Origin: Pseudeuparius sepicola
Lineage: Eukaryota > Arthropoda > Insecta > Coleoptera > Anthribidae
DNA: 64,000 nt
Reading direction: 5' to 3'
NCBI GenBank assembly: GCA_963920635.1
Contig: OY987303.1
Location: forward strand, 43,957,223 to 44,021,222
Part shown: one piece after another, positions 1 through 12,131 of the stretch
Numbering within the stretch: position 1 is the stretch's first letter
Layout of the letters: each line of letters begins with the position of its first letter
Program-made: the position numbers and the translations under genes
The notes under the pieces: generated by a model
Databases searched by the model: none
What the model was told of the DNA's origin: nothing
Seen by the model: only the letters and a program-made list of their open reading frames with translations

Positions 1-608
1 AAAAAATTGAGCTAACCGAAATATTTGAGCGAAATAGTCGAATCAATTCTGTATTTTTCGAAAGATGGGTGGATTTTCAAAAAAATCTTTTAGCCTATAA
101 TACTCGAAGAGCTTTCATTTTTAAATAGTCCTATTTCATGGCCTACCGTTATTAAATGTCAAAAATCACAAAACCATATTAGGCATTTTTTTAAGAATTA
201 TACAGGACGTTTACCAAATGCAGCCAAAATTCGAAAAAACTGGGGTTTCCGCAGTACCCTGTATAATCCACCGGGCCATCTTTTGTTTTTTTTTTTAAGA
301 ATCGATTAAGCCTTGCCCGAGGTAGTTTTTTTCACGACGTGGGTACGGTAATAAGTAATGGCACAAAATTGTATATTATTTTATTATATCTGATTTTATT
401 TTAATTTGAATGACAGCTAATCTTGAAGTCGATTTAAATAAGGGAGTACACAAAGCAAATTTTGAATATGAATTTTCTATACGGAACTATGTTGTTTTTT
501 TTGTGTGTTTTGCACACGATATTAACCAAGTAAAAATGGACAATTTCAATTACCGTGTGAACACCACGAAAAAATCTTATGAATAAAAAGCAACCATTTC
601 CTACATAG
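1..608. other. Left edge, non-coding, 5' flank of Helitron A
   Basis: No gene is visible. A CCCTGTATA motif lies near 255. From about 345 to 608 the sequence resembles 22050-22604 upstream of Helitron B, with shared blocks such as GATTTAAATAA and AATTTTGAATAT, so this part probably belongs to the element. A pyrimidine-rich stretch ending in AG at 607-608 is a likely 3' splice site for the RepHel exon. Confidence 0.5.
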
Positions 609-3600
609 GAGAGACTGAAGCCCCAAGAGTGGGACATGAACCGGCCATCGTGGAACCTGCCCCACAACCAGAACGCCCTGTTGAAGATGAGCCGGTTAAT
701 GAAGTTTTCGGCGCAGATGATGAAATCATCGACGGCATGGTTCGTTTATTCGATGCCCACGAACGACTTCAGGAGCATTTTAGAAATGCTAGAGCTTTCG
801 ATGAAGAGCAGATTCAGCTGCTACGTGAAGAAATCGAAAGGCAGAGGCAACGCTATAGACAGCTACCATCTTATCTGCGGGCCATAAATAGACATGCCGA
901 CCAACTGCATATTGGCCCACTGAACAGAGTATGCGGCAAGTGTCAAGCATTATACTTTCTGTGTGAAGTAAACACCAGAGATGTATACCAGAAATGTTGC
1001 CAAGACGGGAAGGTAGGCAATTTACCTGCCCTGGAGGAATATCCGGTCTTTTTGAAGAATCTGTTCCTCAACAACAACAACTTCAAAAAAGCATCGCTCC
1101 AATACAACTATGCCTTCCAATTTGCAAGCGCCATGACGACGTTGAGGGAATTGGGGCCCGGACCTCAAGTATACGCCATTCAAGGTCAAATGAAATTTAA
1201 CATTTCCAACGTAAATATTAACGAACCCCAACAGACTCGAGGTCCCTTATACTTTTTGGAACCAGATATAGCTGTGTTTCAAAGAATGGCAAATAACAAT
1301 AGACAAGTGCTCCAAGAACACATAGTAAGGCAGCTGAGCTGGAAGAATTCTTCAGGCAAAATAATCCATACGCCCAAGCTTACAGCCATTTAAAGGAAAG
1401 GTACGAGCAAGAATTGAGGGATAATCCTCAAAATGTAGCCACTCTCTGTATAGAGATTCTCCAAGTGAAAACCTTGAGAGAATACGACTTGCCTGCAAAT
1501 CGAGAAGTAGCTGCTGTTCATAGATACGACAGAGCATTGCCCCAAACGTTAAATCTGAGATTGTTTCTTAAAAATCAGAGGGACCACTTTCACGAATTGA
1601 CAAACACAAAGACAAAGTGGACCCCTTGACGTTCCCCTTGCTATTTCCGAGGGGAGAGAGGGGATGGCACTGCGACATGCACCATGTTGCCAACAGAAAT
1701 GCAAGAACACGCACCAAACTGACGATATGCGAATATTACGCGTACAGACTGGCACAAAGAACACCGGCGGTAAACAACGGCTTCGATCGGTTCGTACACA
1801 CCGGAAAGCTATTGCAACAATTTATGGTGTCGGCATATATCAGGATCGAAGCAAACCGAATACAATGGTTCCTGTCAAACCAAGCCGCACTACGGACCGA
1901 ACAGTACACTGGGTTGATGGATTACCTTCACCGGTACGGAGATAACCACAATCCCGAAAACGTAGGAAGAATGGTGATTTTACCGTCGTCATTCATCGGT
2001 TCTCCACGGGCCCAGCAACAAAACTTTCAAGACGCCCTGTGCGTCTGCCAAAATTCGGCAATCCGTCCTTATTCATAACCATGACGTGTAACCCAAAGTG
2101 GCCAGAAGTAACCGAAAACATTCCACAAAACGACGATCCATCCAACCACCCCATGCTAATTTGCAGGGTGTTCCAGGCGAAATTGAAAAATTTGCAAGAC
2201 GAGTTAATGACAGCTCACGTTTTCGGAGTACCCCAAGCGTTACTATACGTGATAGAATTTCAAAAAAGGGGGCTACCGCACGCACACATGCTACTATGGC
2301 TACGAAGGGAAGACCAAACAACAGACGCGATACGCGTGGATCAGCTGATATCAGCTCAACTGCCAGATCCGGAAAACGAGTTGGATCTATACTACGCCGT
2401 GCGACGACACATGATGCACGGGGCCGTGCGGTCATAACTACCCGCACTCTCCGTGTATGAAGGAGGGAAGATGCAGCAAGGGTTTCCCCAAGGCTTTCGC
2501 CGAGCACACCCTTCTACTCGAATCAGGCCAAATAGTCTATAAACGCTCAGACAACGATAGACAAGTAATGCACGCCAACAGACCCATATTACTCAACAAC
2601 CAATATGTGGTCCCACATAATCCTTACCTCTTGCTAAAGTACAACTGCCACATCAACGTGGAAGCGTGCGCCAGCATAAAAGTGGTCAAATACCTGTTTA
2701 AATACTTCTTCAAGGGCGTCGACAAAGCCTTGATTAGGATAACGAACCAGAATCAAGTGGAATATAACGAGATAGAAGCCTACCTGACGGGAAGATACCT
2801 CAGTCCACCTGAAAGCGCGTGGCACATCTTGCAACTGCCGATGCACTTCAATACGCACACCGTCATCAGGTTGCCGGTTCACCGGCCACTCGAACAGAAC
2901 GTTTATTTCCGTCGGGGCGACGTACGAAGGGCTGTAGAACGAAACGAATCTACGCAACTGACCGACTGGTTTCGCCTAAACAGGGATGATGTCAGGGCCA
3001 GGCAATACCTTTACACGGAAATCCCCCTCCACTACGTATGGCAAACGACTCCGAAAAAGTGGAAAGAAAGACAACGGGGAGGTGAGAATATAATAACCAG
3101 AATGTATGCCGTAAACATGAGGAATACGGAAACGTATTACCTCAGGTTGCTGCTACTGCACGTGCGAGGCGCTCAATCCTTCGATGACATAAAGACTGTC
3201 GACGGGCGCATATGCAATACTTTCTTGGAAGCCTGCAGTCTCAGAAATCTCCTACAGGACGACCTGGAATGGAAAAGGTGTCTACGCGAAGCAATAAGAA
3301 ACAATATGCCATACGAAATTAGGCAGCTGTTTGCCTACATACTATGCTTCTGCACTGTAGGAAACCCACCAGAATTATGGGAAGAATTTAAGGCAGGCCT
3401 TATGGAGGACTTCACCAGACGTGAAATTCCCGAAAACGAAGCCACCCAAAGGACTCTCTCTGCGCTACAGTCTATACTGTTGATCAACGGTAAGCGACTA
3501 TTGGACTTTGGCTTACCCGAACCCGAAGTACCGGTGGCGTTGGAGGAAGACTTTGTCGATCCAGAAGTAGAGAGGGCCCAAGCCGAGGACTTGCAAAACT

Positions 3601-5123
3601 CGCTCACCGACGAACAAAGGGAAATTCTCAACACCGTGTTGGGCGCCGTCCACGACGACGCTGCAAGACCGAGACTCTTCTATTTGCAAGGAGCCGCCGG
3701 CTGCGGCAAATCGTATCTGTACAATACGATCATCACCACGCTAAGAGCCGCCGGCACCCGATGCATCACCATAGCGTTCACGGGATTGGCGGCCAGCCTC
3801 TTGAAAGGGGGCAGAACTGTACACTCCACATTCAAATTTAAGATTCCGATGACGGAGACCACAGTCTCGGGAGTGAGACCCAACTCGAGAGAGGGACAAA
3901 ACATCAAAGAAGCAAAGATACTGATTTGGGACGAAATAGGCATGGCTCCGAAATTATGTTTCGAAGCGGTCGACACGGCCCTAAAAGATCTGATGCAAAA
4001 CAACAGGCCCTTCGGAGGAAAAGTCGTATTGGTAGGCGGGGACTTTAAGCAGACCCTGACTATACTACTACAAGCGTACAGAACGCAAATAGTCGACGAA
4101 TGCGTCATGCGCAGTCCCTTGTGGACCGACTTTGTAAAGAAACAGCTCATGGTAAATCTGAGAGCGCGCCCGGAAGAAAGAGAGTTCAGTCAGTATCTGC
4201 TGCAGATGGGTAACGGTACCTTACGTCCCATACACCCCGTGCCCGGGGTACCGGCAATTATCACGATCCCCCGAGGTTGCCTGGTGAACAGCGTAGAAGA
4301 TTTGATCAGGGCATGCTTTCCGAACCTACAAAATAATCACGTCCCTAAAGACTGCATTCTCACACCTCTAAACGTAGACTGCAACGAGCTCAATGACCGG
4401 ATCTTATCACAGATACCGGGGAGACGACTACTTACCTCAGCTCCGACGTTGCAGAATTCGAGACTGAAGAGGAGGCGCAAGCCATAAACTACCCCGTAGA
4501 GTACCTGAATTCTCTCCAAATACCGGGAATTCCTCCCCACAGACTAAAGCTGAAGATAGGGGCGGTTGTGTTGTTACTGAGAAACATCAACTTGAAAGAG
4601 CACCTGTGTAATGGCACCAGACTGATCGTAAGGCATCTAGGGCGCCAGTACATCAAGGCGCAGAGAATAGGTCCAGACGGCAACCTTACCGATCACCAAG
4701 TATTGATACCGAGAATCGATTTCATCCCATTGAACAGCACGCTGGCGTTCAAGCTGAGGAGAAGACAGTTTCCAGTGAAACCGGCCTATGTGATGACCAT
4801 CAACAAATCGCAGAGACAGACCTTCGAGAGAGTGGGCATTTACCTACCCAAACCGGTCTTCGCCCACGGCCAGCTCTATGTGGCGTTCTCCAGAACCAAA
4901 AGCTTCGACAGGGTGTCTGTGTACGTCGAAGAGCCCCAGCTCAAGGCAAACTTCTCCCAGACGTAGACGAAACATACACCAAAAACATAGTCTACAGAGA
5001 AGTGTTAGACTGATTACTTTTTAGAAAAGAAAACATGGAAAATACACGTCAAGTTTAAATACTTTTTTGAGTCAGTCGATAATACTAATACCTTTTGTGT
5101 TTCAGATTTTTATAAATACGTAA
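345..5123 (+). mobile_element. Helitron copy A (degenerate)
   Basis: The limits are where similarity to copy B at 22050-27112 begins and ends. Similarity covers the RepHel gene, about 260 bp upstream and about 110 bp downstream, ending near a shared CGTAA. I could not identify a clear 5' TC or a 3' hairpin followed by CTRR, so the true termini are not fixed. The coding region has six frameshifts, so this copy cannot make its own transposase. Confidence 0.75.
609..5013 (+). pseudogene. Helitron RepHel (HUH Rep plus PIF1-like helicase), frameshifted
   Basis: This is a rolling-circle transposase with an N-terminal cysteine-rich Helitron-like domain (CGKCQALYFLCE at about 930-965), an HUH Rep domain (GLPHAHMLLWL near 2270-2302) with the tyrosine region KYLFKYFFKG near 2690, and a PIF1-like helicase (Walker A GAAGCGKS near 3690-3715). 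Alignment by eye to copy B shows six frame breaks: +5 at 1331-1342, -1 near 1605, -1 near 2049, +1 near 2420, -1 near 4420 and -1 near 4934. Helicase motifs are also damaged: the usual DEIS is DEIG, KQTLP is KQTLT, and KSQGQT is KSQRQT. The exon probably starts at the splice acceptor ending at 608, entering in phase 1, the same phase as in copy B. Family assignment is firm and the copy is certainly non-functional. Confidence 0.93.
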
Positions 5124-5451
5124 TTAGTATAGATTCTGGGATCGAGCGACAATGGTAAGGTTAATAAAAAAAAACGCAATGACATTCCAGGGAATACCAT
5201 GTGAGATATGCTTGACTAAGGTAACAACTTACATTTTGTGTGAAATTTTCAACATACACCCACACGAAATACTCACATGATCATGTACCGCCTACTACAG
5301 GTGCGTGCGGGATACCTGTTTGCCATCAAATAAATGCAACAGGGCGCGACCCACTATATACACATATAGAAGATTACTAAGGATTTAACCTTAGGAAAAC
5401 AAAACAACACTAACACCATTACATAAACACAAAAATTTTTGTAATTATTTT
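5014..5451. other. Non-coding stretch after Helitron A
   Basis: AT-rich sequence. The first 110 bp still match the region behind Helitron B. No open frame, RNA gene or further repeat was recognised in the rest. Confidence 0.5.
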
Positions 5452-7034
5452 ATTTGGGGGCAGGTTTTTGAGTTATTGTTTTGTAATTATTTTTCCCATA
5501 ACTAATTTTTAACTCGACAAAACCTTATAGTACCAACACCATTAAGAAAAATTAATGCGAAATTGTGCGAATGGATTTTTGCACATAAAAAGCGCTAACT
5601 ATGGCAAGCTCTTGAATAAAACATAGTCGTCGAACTATGAAAGAGCCACGAAATACGCCTTAAACAGCCTCTTCGTCTTTAGACGAAAGTGCAAAAATCG
5701 CATGAATGTGTATGAGTCTTTTTAGAAATAATATGGCACTCTTAAGGTATACTTTATATTTCATTTTTAAATCGTTTCACATTTAAAGTTGTACCTACTA
5801 ATAAAACCTGCCCCTTTTAGTATTATCGTACTGAATGTAAAATAGGTGCCCAAAGTTTAATATACACTCATGGGCAAAATTGTCACATATTTCAATGTTT
5901 TGTAATGTTTTTGTTAAAAAAAGTCATCAAAATTTATTAAAATAATTGAAGGACAAAAATTTTATCACTTCTGCAAAAAATTATAACAAAATGTGAAATT
6001 ATGCAACAAATTTGTCCATGATTTCTTTTTCTCGAAATCAAATTGTTAATATGTTTTATCTAAAACCTACTCTAAGATGTATCAATTTTATAATTTGTTC
6101 CCTTTCTCCACTGTTACCGAGATAATTTAAAGAAAAGGAAACCTTGAGCACCTATCTAATTATTTGCAATTTTTTTAGTCCCCATCAAGAAAAATCTTCT
6201 CCGAATATATGTAAAGAAAAAAATACAAATAGTACCGGAAGAAAGTAAATATCATTTGGGAGTTGGTTGTTGAAATATTATTTTGTAATGATTTTTTTCC
6301 ATAACTAATTTTTAACCTACCAACACCAATAAGAAAAGTAAATGTGAGACCGTGCGAATGGATTTTTGCACACAAAAAGCGCTAACTATGGCAAGCTCTT
6401 GAATAAAATGTAGTCCCGCACTACGAAAGAGCCACGAAATACGCCTTAAACAGCCTCTTCGTCTTCAGACGAAAGTGCAAAAATCGCATGAATGTGTATG
6501 AGCCTTTTTACAAATAATATGGCACTCTAAGGTTTACTTTTTATTTCATTTTTAAATCAATTCACATTTAAAGTTGTATTAATAAAACCCGTCCCATTTG
6601 ATATTATCGTATCAAATATAAAATAGGTGCTCAAAGTTTAATATACACTCATGGACAAAATTTTCACATATTTAAATTTTTTGTGATGTTTTTGTTAAAA
6701 AAAATCATCAAAATTTATTTAAATAATTAAATGACAAAAATTGTATGCCTACTGCAAAAAATTATAACAAAATGTGAGATTATGCAACAAATTTGTCCAT
6801 GTTTTTTTTTATCAAAATCAAATTGTTAATATGGTTTATTTAAAGTCTATTCTAAGATGTATAAATTTTATTTGTTCCCTTTCTCCACTGTTACCGAGGC
6901 AATTTATAAGGAAAAAAACCTTGAGCACCTATCTAATTAATTGCAATTTTTTTAGTACCAACCAAGAAGAATCTTCTCCGAATATATGTGAAGAAAAATT
7001 ATATTTAGAAATATTGCCGAAAGAAAGTAAATGT
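5452..7034. repeat. Tandem duplication, two diverged units of about 790 bp
   Basis: Units at about 5452-6253 and 6254-7034 match along their length, for example the block AAGCGCTAACTATGGCAAG near 5590 and again near 6378. Both carry a short hairpin-like block around AGACGAAAGTGC and the same AT-rich tail. Small indels and substitutions show the duplication is not recent. No protein is encoded consistently in both units. Confidence 0.85.
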
Positions 7035-7636
7035 TATACCTTTTCAATTTGTCCATACTGCACTCTAGATTCTATCACTAATCCGTATTTTTCAGAATAC
7101 ATTGCAATGCACTTAATTTCGTTTTCGTACAAACGTCTCACAATTCCCAGTAAAATAGAAAAAAAATTCTCATTACATTTCCGAACTAAACAATAATTTT
7201 GCAGGAAGGAAATCATGGAAGTCAAGCGAAACCACAACCAATACAAGGAGGACCAAAAAAGAGAACATAGAGAAAATAAGTGTACCAATGCTATCCTTAA
7301 CTGCATTCTGTCAAATCCCACGGTACCAACACGTAAGGAAAATTTATTTTCAATTTTACTATGCCCGCAAATTAATTTTTCATATTTGTTGAAAAGAAGA
7401 CTTTGGAATCAAACCAAGATGACGACTATTCAAAAATCAAGCCAATTTTCATCCAGAAAGTGATCTACCAACGTGGCCGATATTTCTTAGATAAAATATC
7501 CAGAATGACCAAAACCTCTTCTGTAATTTCGAAAAATCAGGTGAGATCGAATAAACCAATTTCTGCGGTTTTTCCACCTCTTCAATATAAACATATTCCT
7601 ATTTATTTTCAGAAAAAAAACTCTAACGAGCACTGA
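6957..7636 (+). CDS. Possible small exons, unrecognised
   Basis: A TTTTTTTAG acceptor-like site before 6957 opens a frame containing SICPYCTLDSITNPY that ends near 7195. Another acceptor-like GCAG lies near 7204, and a frame at 7403-7540 (YQRGRYFLDKISRM) ends in a CAG|GTGAG donor, followed by TTTTCAG and a short exon ending in a stop at 7636. The 72-bp intron is a multiple of three and open, so splicing cannot be shown. No family is recognised. This could be a degraded or fast-evolving gene, or chance in AT-rich DNA. Confidence 0.18.
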
Positions 7637-7957
7637 TTGAAACCTGAAAATACTAGCCCAAGACGTACACCATCTTTGTAACCAAAACATCCCATGCGGT
7701 AAAAAGTAATATAACTCATTTTCTATCATTTTCCTTTCATAGCGTGCCATATACAGTGTGTCCACAACTGCAAAAAGAAAATTTTTATATATTTCTATTT
7801 TTAGATTACTCTGTATGACCAAAGTTGTTTCTAAATGTCAAGAATAAAATGTAACTTCTCTGTATCTGCCAACGTGCTTCATAAACTTGGAAAAGACATT
7901 TGTCAACCATCGCAGAAAATCTGGGGCATATAGAAAATTCTAACTTGCAGTGACCAT

Positions 7958-8470
7958 GGACTATATTTAAAAAGACCAAAAATCAAGACATCTCCATGTT
8001 CTCGCCAACCTTTTAGAGGTAATGTTAAAATCACAATTATTTTTATTTCCAACAAAACTAGAAAAAAATTGAAACTTCTAATTTAATTTTTTTGCAGAAA
8101 ACACGTAGGGTACTTATTCATGGACCAGCTTTATCATTGAAATAAGCGAGCAACGCACCCAAAGTGGCCTACATGCTTGGGCAATTCAAGCTACCACCCC
8201 TGATCTAAACCTGGACTATATTTAAAAAGACCAAGAATCAAGACATCTCCATGTTCTCGCCAACCTTTTAGAGGTAATGTTAAAGTCACAATTATTTTTG
8301 TTTCCAACAAAACTAGAAAAAAAATTGAAACTTCTCATTTTATTTTTTTTTTTGCAGAAAACACGTAGGGTACTTATTCATGGACCAGCTTTATCATTGA
8401 ACTAAGCGAGCAACGCACCCAAAGTGGCCTACATGCTTGGCCAATTCAAGCTACCACCCCTGATCTAAAT
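7958..8470. repeat. Tandem duplication, two units of 255 bp
   Basis: Units at 7958-8212 and 8213-8470 are nearly identical, differing at a few positions and in one T-run. Each holds a possible exon end (TTTTAGAG|GTAATG) and a possible acceptor (TTTTTGCAG), so an exon-intron-exon block may have been copied. The flanks show no transposon ends. High identity suggests a recent duplication. Confidence 0.88.
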
Positions 8471-8622
8471 AGCCAGGTAGAATAATGGAATAAAGAAAAA
8501 TTCCTCACGATAATGTTGCCAACAATTCACGGGTAATTCTAAAATCTTCATTAAAACTAATATTCATTTAGTACAGCCATCGCAAACTCTAGCCTAACTA
8601 TATATTATCTGCTCTTTTCTAG

Positions 8623-8738
8623 GAAAATTTTTGCGACATTTGTTTCGATTAGGAGATCCCTCAAATGAAGTTATTCTGACACTATACAGCAGAACGAATA
8701 CGACAAATGGGATTTTATCTTATTTTGCACCGAAATAA
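8623..8738 (+). CDS. Possible terminal exon, unrecognised
   Basis: A good acceptor (CTCTTTTCTAG) is followed by a frame reading KFLRHLFRLGDPSNEV to a stop at 8736-8738, directly followed by AATAAAATAAAA, which could serve for polyadenylation. An upstream donor-like site lies near 8528 (CACGG|GTAATT), but the phase that would join it to this frame contains a stop, and another phase gives a different short peptide. No family is recognised. Confidence 0.2.
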
Positions 8739-9274
8739 AATAAAAACCCATTTATTGTGTCTGTTCTGCCGCTAACTACATTATATTTTAGTATTTTGAC
8801 AGCAAATGTTTTAATCTGAATTTGAACCTTCCGGAAAATACGAATACCTATGTAATCACAACTACAGCAAGATAAAAAATATATATTACCAACTACCACA
8901 AACTTGGTATTAAATTATCAAATTTTATAATCGGAAAAATTAAAAAAGAATAATAACAATAATAAGTTGTATAAACTTTGGCGTATAGAAAATATATATT
9001 CGACCATTTTCACTACATCACAAATTTATTTTTAAAATTTTTATGTTTCCAAACTTTTTCAAAAGGTACGGTTTTTTACCTTACTAATGGGCAGCTTGAA
9101 CTTTGCAGAGCCTTTAGCCACTTACAAAATAGCCAAATAATACAGATTGAAACAATTTCTGTCGCAACTTTGGGCACCTAAAGTTTGAAACCCATTTCGA
9201 TGCCATTATTAAAAAAAAATGAATATAAAACATCACAAATAAATTTGTGCACATCGGAACGCTAACGCAGAATC
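8739..9274. other. AT-rich non-coding stretch
   Basis: Short open frames only. No repeat, RNA or domain was recognised. Confidence 0.4.
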
Positions 9275-9590
9275 GGCACTCAAATGTTGGCTTTCTTTTT
9301 GATATTAACAATTATTCATAGTGAAAAACAAAACTCAATTTAGTCAATAATGTTTAATGCTCGACTAGAATATAGTGTAATAGTAGGATTTAATAAATAT
9401 TATTATATTTTTATTGAAAAGCTCCTCACAAGTAATGGCACTCGAATGTTGGCTTTCTTTTTTATTTTAACAATTCGTAATTAAGGACAAAACTCAATTT
9501 AGTCAATAATATTTAATGTCGTTCGCTCAACTAGAATATAGTATAATAGTAAGATTTAATAAATATTATTATATTTTTATCTTAACGAAA
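9275..9590. repeat. Tandem duplication, two units of about 162 bp
   Basis: Units begin at 9275 and 9437 with GGCACTCAAATGTTGGC or its one-base variant, and share the tail TTTAATAAATATTATTATA. The second unit has small indels. It is non-coding. Confidence 0.85.
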
Positions 9591-9603
9591 CATGTTTATA
9601 ATA

Positions 9604-9993
9604 CAGGATTCTCAGCGACCTGGAAAAGTCAGGGTATTCCTAAAGGGTCAATGAAAATCATGGAGTTTTCCGTTTTGACATTAAAAATCAGGGTTTTTTA
9701 AGCAACACAACTAAAGTTTTGATTTTATCATGATGCATATAGATTCAGAAAAAACGTCTCTCACGTCAAAATCTTTAGACCCTATTTATGAACGGATGAA
9801 TTTTTAACTATTTTTTTCTTAATTTTCCAGAACTTAAGTTTTTTCTAAACTGTTGAAACTTGACGATTTAGAATTTTTAGGGACACATGAAGTTGTATTT
9901 TACTTATCGATTCCCGTCTGGAAAATGTCACCTGTGAGCCATGAGAAATGTAGAAGTCAGGAAATTCTAATTTTTCAAATTGCTGAGAACACT
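9604..9993. mobile_element. Short non-autonomous DNA transposon, hAT-like ends
   Basis: The left end CAGGATTCTCAGCGACCTGG and the right end, read in reverse complement as CAGTGTTCTCAGCAATTTG, form imperfect terminal inverted repeats of about 35 bp in a 390-bp unit. The CAG start fits hAT-type MITEs. No clear 8-bp target duplication is visible, so the superfamily is tentative. It has no coding capacity. Confidence 0.6.
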
Positions 9994-11142
9994 GCAATAC
10001 ACACAATGGCGTCCTTTTAGTTCAATTTCAGATAGAATTTATTAATCATTTACTCACGTATTAACAAAGACTACTCACGACTGTCACGTCTAAAAAACGT
10101 ATTAGGCTCAACATGCGCTTTCCGAAAACAAAATACAATCCAAAATACCTTATCGGCCATCAATGCCATCTGCTTTCCAAGATATGAATCTATAGCCGTG
10201 AGAAGTCTTATAAATACATCAGTCATCGTATTAATACTTTTCAGTCTTCTTTAATAATATTTACATCTTTGACCGCAATTTATATTATTGTTGAAAAACA
10301 GAATACTAATTCAAGACGTTTTCCTTCTTAATTGTATATTTTAACAATATAGTATAAACATAAATTTACTAAAATCTGTACTATTTTAAATGTTGGGACT
10401 TTCAATACATTTTTGTAAACAAAAATGTTTGCTTTAGAATAGATTTTTATTTTTGAGGTCTTTTCATTTTCTTTTTTTAGTCATGTATTTCAAAGTAGGT
10501 AATTATTTGCATCTTTACAATTTATATTATTGTAGAAGGTTATTTTTAGAATATAAATTTATTTTTTAGATGTTTTCTTTTTTATTTGTTCATTTTAACA
10601 ATGTAATATGAATTTACTAAAATCTGTACTATTCTGAATGTTCAAACTTGATGTATATATTAGAATAGATTATTTTATTTTCGAGATTATTATTTTACCT
10701 TTTATAATAATAATTTAATAATGGATTTCTACAAATATATAAGTTTATAAAACCTGTATTATTTTGAATGTTCCTATCGACTTGCAATATATTTTTTGTA
10801 AGCCAATATTGATTGTTCTCTTCTTTGCCGAAATGTCGGAAGTTTTCCTTACATTAAGAGTGTATTTTATTAAGTAAAAACAAATCCATTCTGCATACCA
10901 TAAAATATTCCCGAAATTCGGTCCTATTTGATAAAATTAAATGTTTATAAAAATACATTGTCAACATTTACCCTGATTTTCCAACAGCATATTTGAATCA
11001 ATAAACGCAATTTTTATTTTAATAACTGCAATTAAACAATTTGACAACGAAATAAAACCATACATTAAAACTATTTTTCAAAAACATTTTTATTACTCTA
11101 AACTTTGAAATATGGAAAATAATAATTATTATCGAAGCTACA
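9994..11142. other. Very AT-rich stretch with diverged repeats
   Basis: No gene was found. The phrase AAATCTGTACTATT or AACCTGTATTATT recurs near 10370, 10620 and 10750 within longer similar context, suggesting three old tandem copies of a 130-250 bp unit. Confidence 0.45.
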
Positions 11143-11859
11143 ATGCTAAAATTGAAACCAACCACTTTCACTGGTGGCCTCTGTGTCACATTTGACTGCA
11201 GGTTGAACCACAATATATCATTAGCCATGAAACAATCGTTACCTAAGTTACAGTCGACAAACTTTTCTTGCAAACAAACAAACAAAAGAATTGCCGAGCA
11301 AGCAGCATTCAAAGTAAGTAATTTCATTGATTTCTTCACAAATACGACTAAAAAACCAATCCAGATCATTACATTGGTCCTATTCTACTTCAGAACACAC
11401 CTATGGCGGACAAAAAGGGCCCCCCTCCACCATTTGGGCCCCCACAAGGGGCACCACCACCGCCCCAAGGCCCCCCACAAGGGGCACCACCACCGCCCCA
11501 AGGCCCCCAAGAAGACGACTTCGCCAAGTCCCCTCAACAAAATAAAGAATGCATGGAGACGGATAGTGGCCGAGGCTCTTTCAGGGGCAGGGGACGAGGC
11601 TCTTTCAGGGGCAGGGGACGAGGCTCCTCCAGGGGCAGGGGACGAGGCTCATCCAGGGGCCACTGGCGAGCAAAGCAGCGAAAATCAGGACAAGTCACAA
11701 AAAGAAAGGGGTACGTATTAGATCACATCATAATTATTTTATTAAATTGATTAACAATTGATTTTTCTTTATAGATTAAATCACATGAAATCTGCGTCAG
11801 AGCCCCGGGCAATTTATAACGCAAGAAATATTACGGTAAACATTAATTATAATAAATAA
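11143..11859 (+). CDS. Small three-exon gene, Pro-rich / RG-rich protein
   Basis: Exons at 11143-11313, 11394-11710 and 11775-11859 join through GT/AG introns of 80 and 64 bp (donors AAA|GTAAGT and GGG|GTACGT; acceptors CTACTTCAG and CTTTATAG). The phases agree: exon 1 ends in phase 0, and exon 2 ends in phase 2. The product would be about 190 residues: a first exon with no known motif, then GPPPPFGPPQGAPPPPQG-type proline repeats, an acidic linker, four SFRGRGRG-type repeats, a lysine-rich stretch and the end NITVNINYNK. Internal DNA repeats (GGCACCACCACCGCCCC, and a 27-bp Arg-Gly block) suggest slippage growth. RG-rich tracts often bind RNA, but function is inferred only from composition. 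Translation could instead start at 11227 or 11403. Confidence 0.5.
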
Positions 11860-11891
11860 TAGATTATAATTAATATTTACCGTAATATTTC
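11825..11891. repeat. Near-perfect hairpin over the last exon
   Basis: Arms of about 29 bp starting GAAATATTACGGTAAA and ending with its complement differ at one position, around a short AAATAATAG centre. The hairpin covers the last codons and stop of the small gene at 11143-11859. It may be a tiny MITE inserted at the 3' end of the gene, or an mRNA 3' stem-loop. Confidence 0.8.
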
Positions 11892-12131
11892 TGGCACTTT
11901 GCACTTTATTATATTAAATATTATTAATTCATTTATAATTCCTTTTTGTATACTTTTTATTTTGTTTTTAATAAATAAGTTTCAGTCGTTATAAATTGTA
12001 CTTTTACTTAAAACAAAAATAAAACAAGTTTCAAGTAAAAAACGTAAAAATAATGCAAAGTAAAAAATATCTAAACTCTACAAAACAAAAAGGGTCAAAT
12101 AAATTTTACCCGAAAAAAAAACCCGGAAAAA

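Noticed and set aside
2073..2507. Antisense frames over both Helitrons (for example 2073-2507, 3680-4150, 25675-26103)
   Set aside because: They are shadows of the RepHel coding strand with no motifs of their own.
7487..7822. Minus frame of 111 codons
   Set aside because: It has no domain or splice support, and it overlaps plus-strand candidates of equal weakness in AT-rich DNA.
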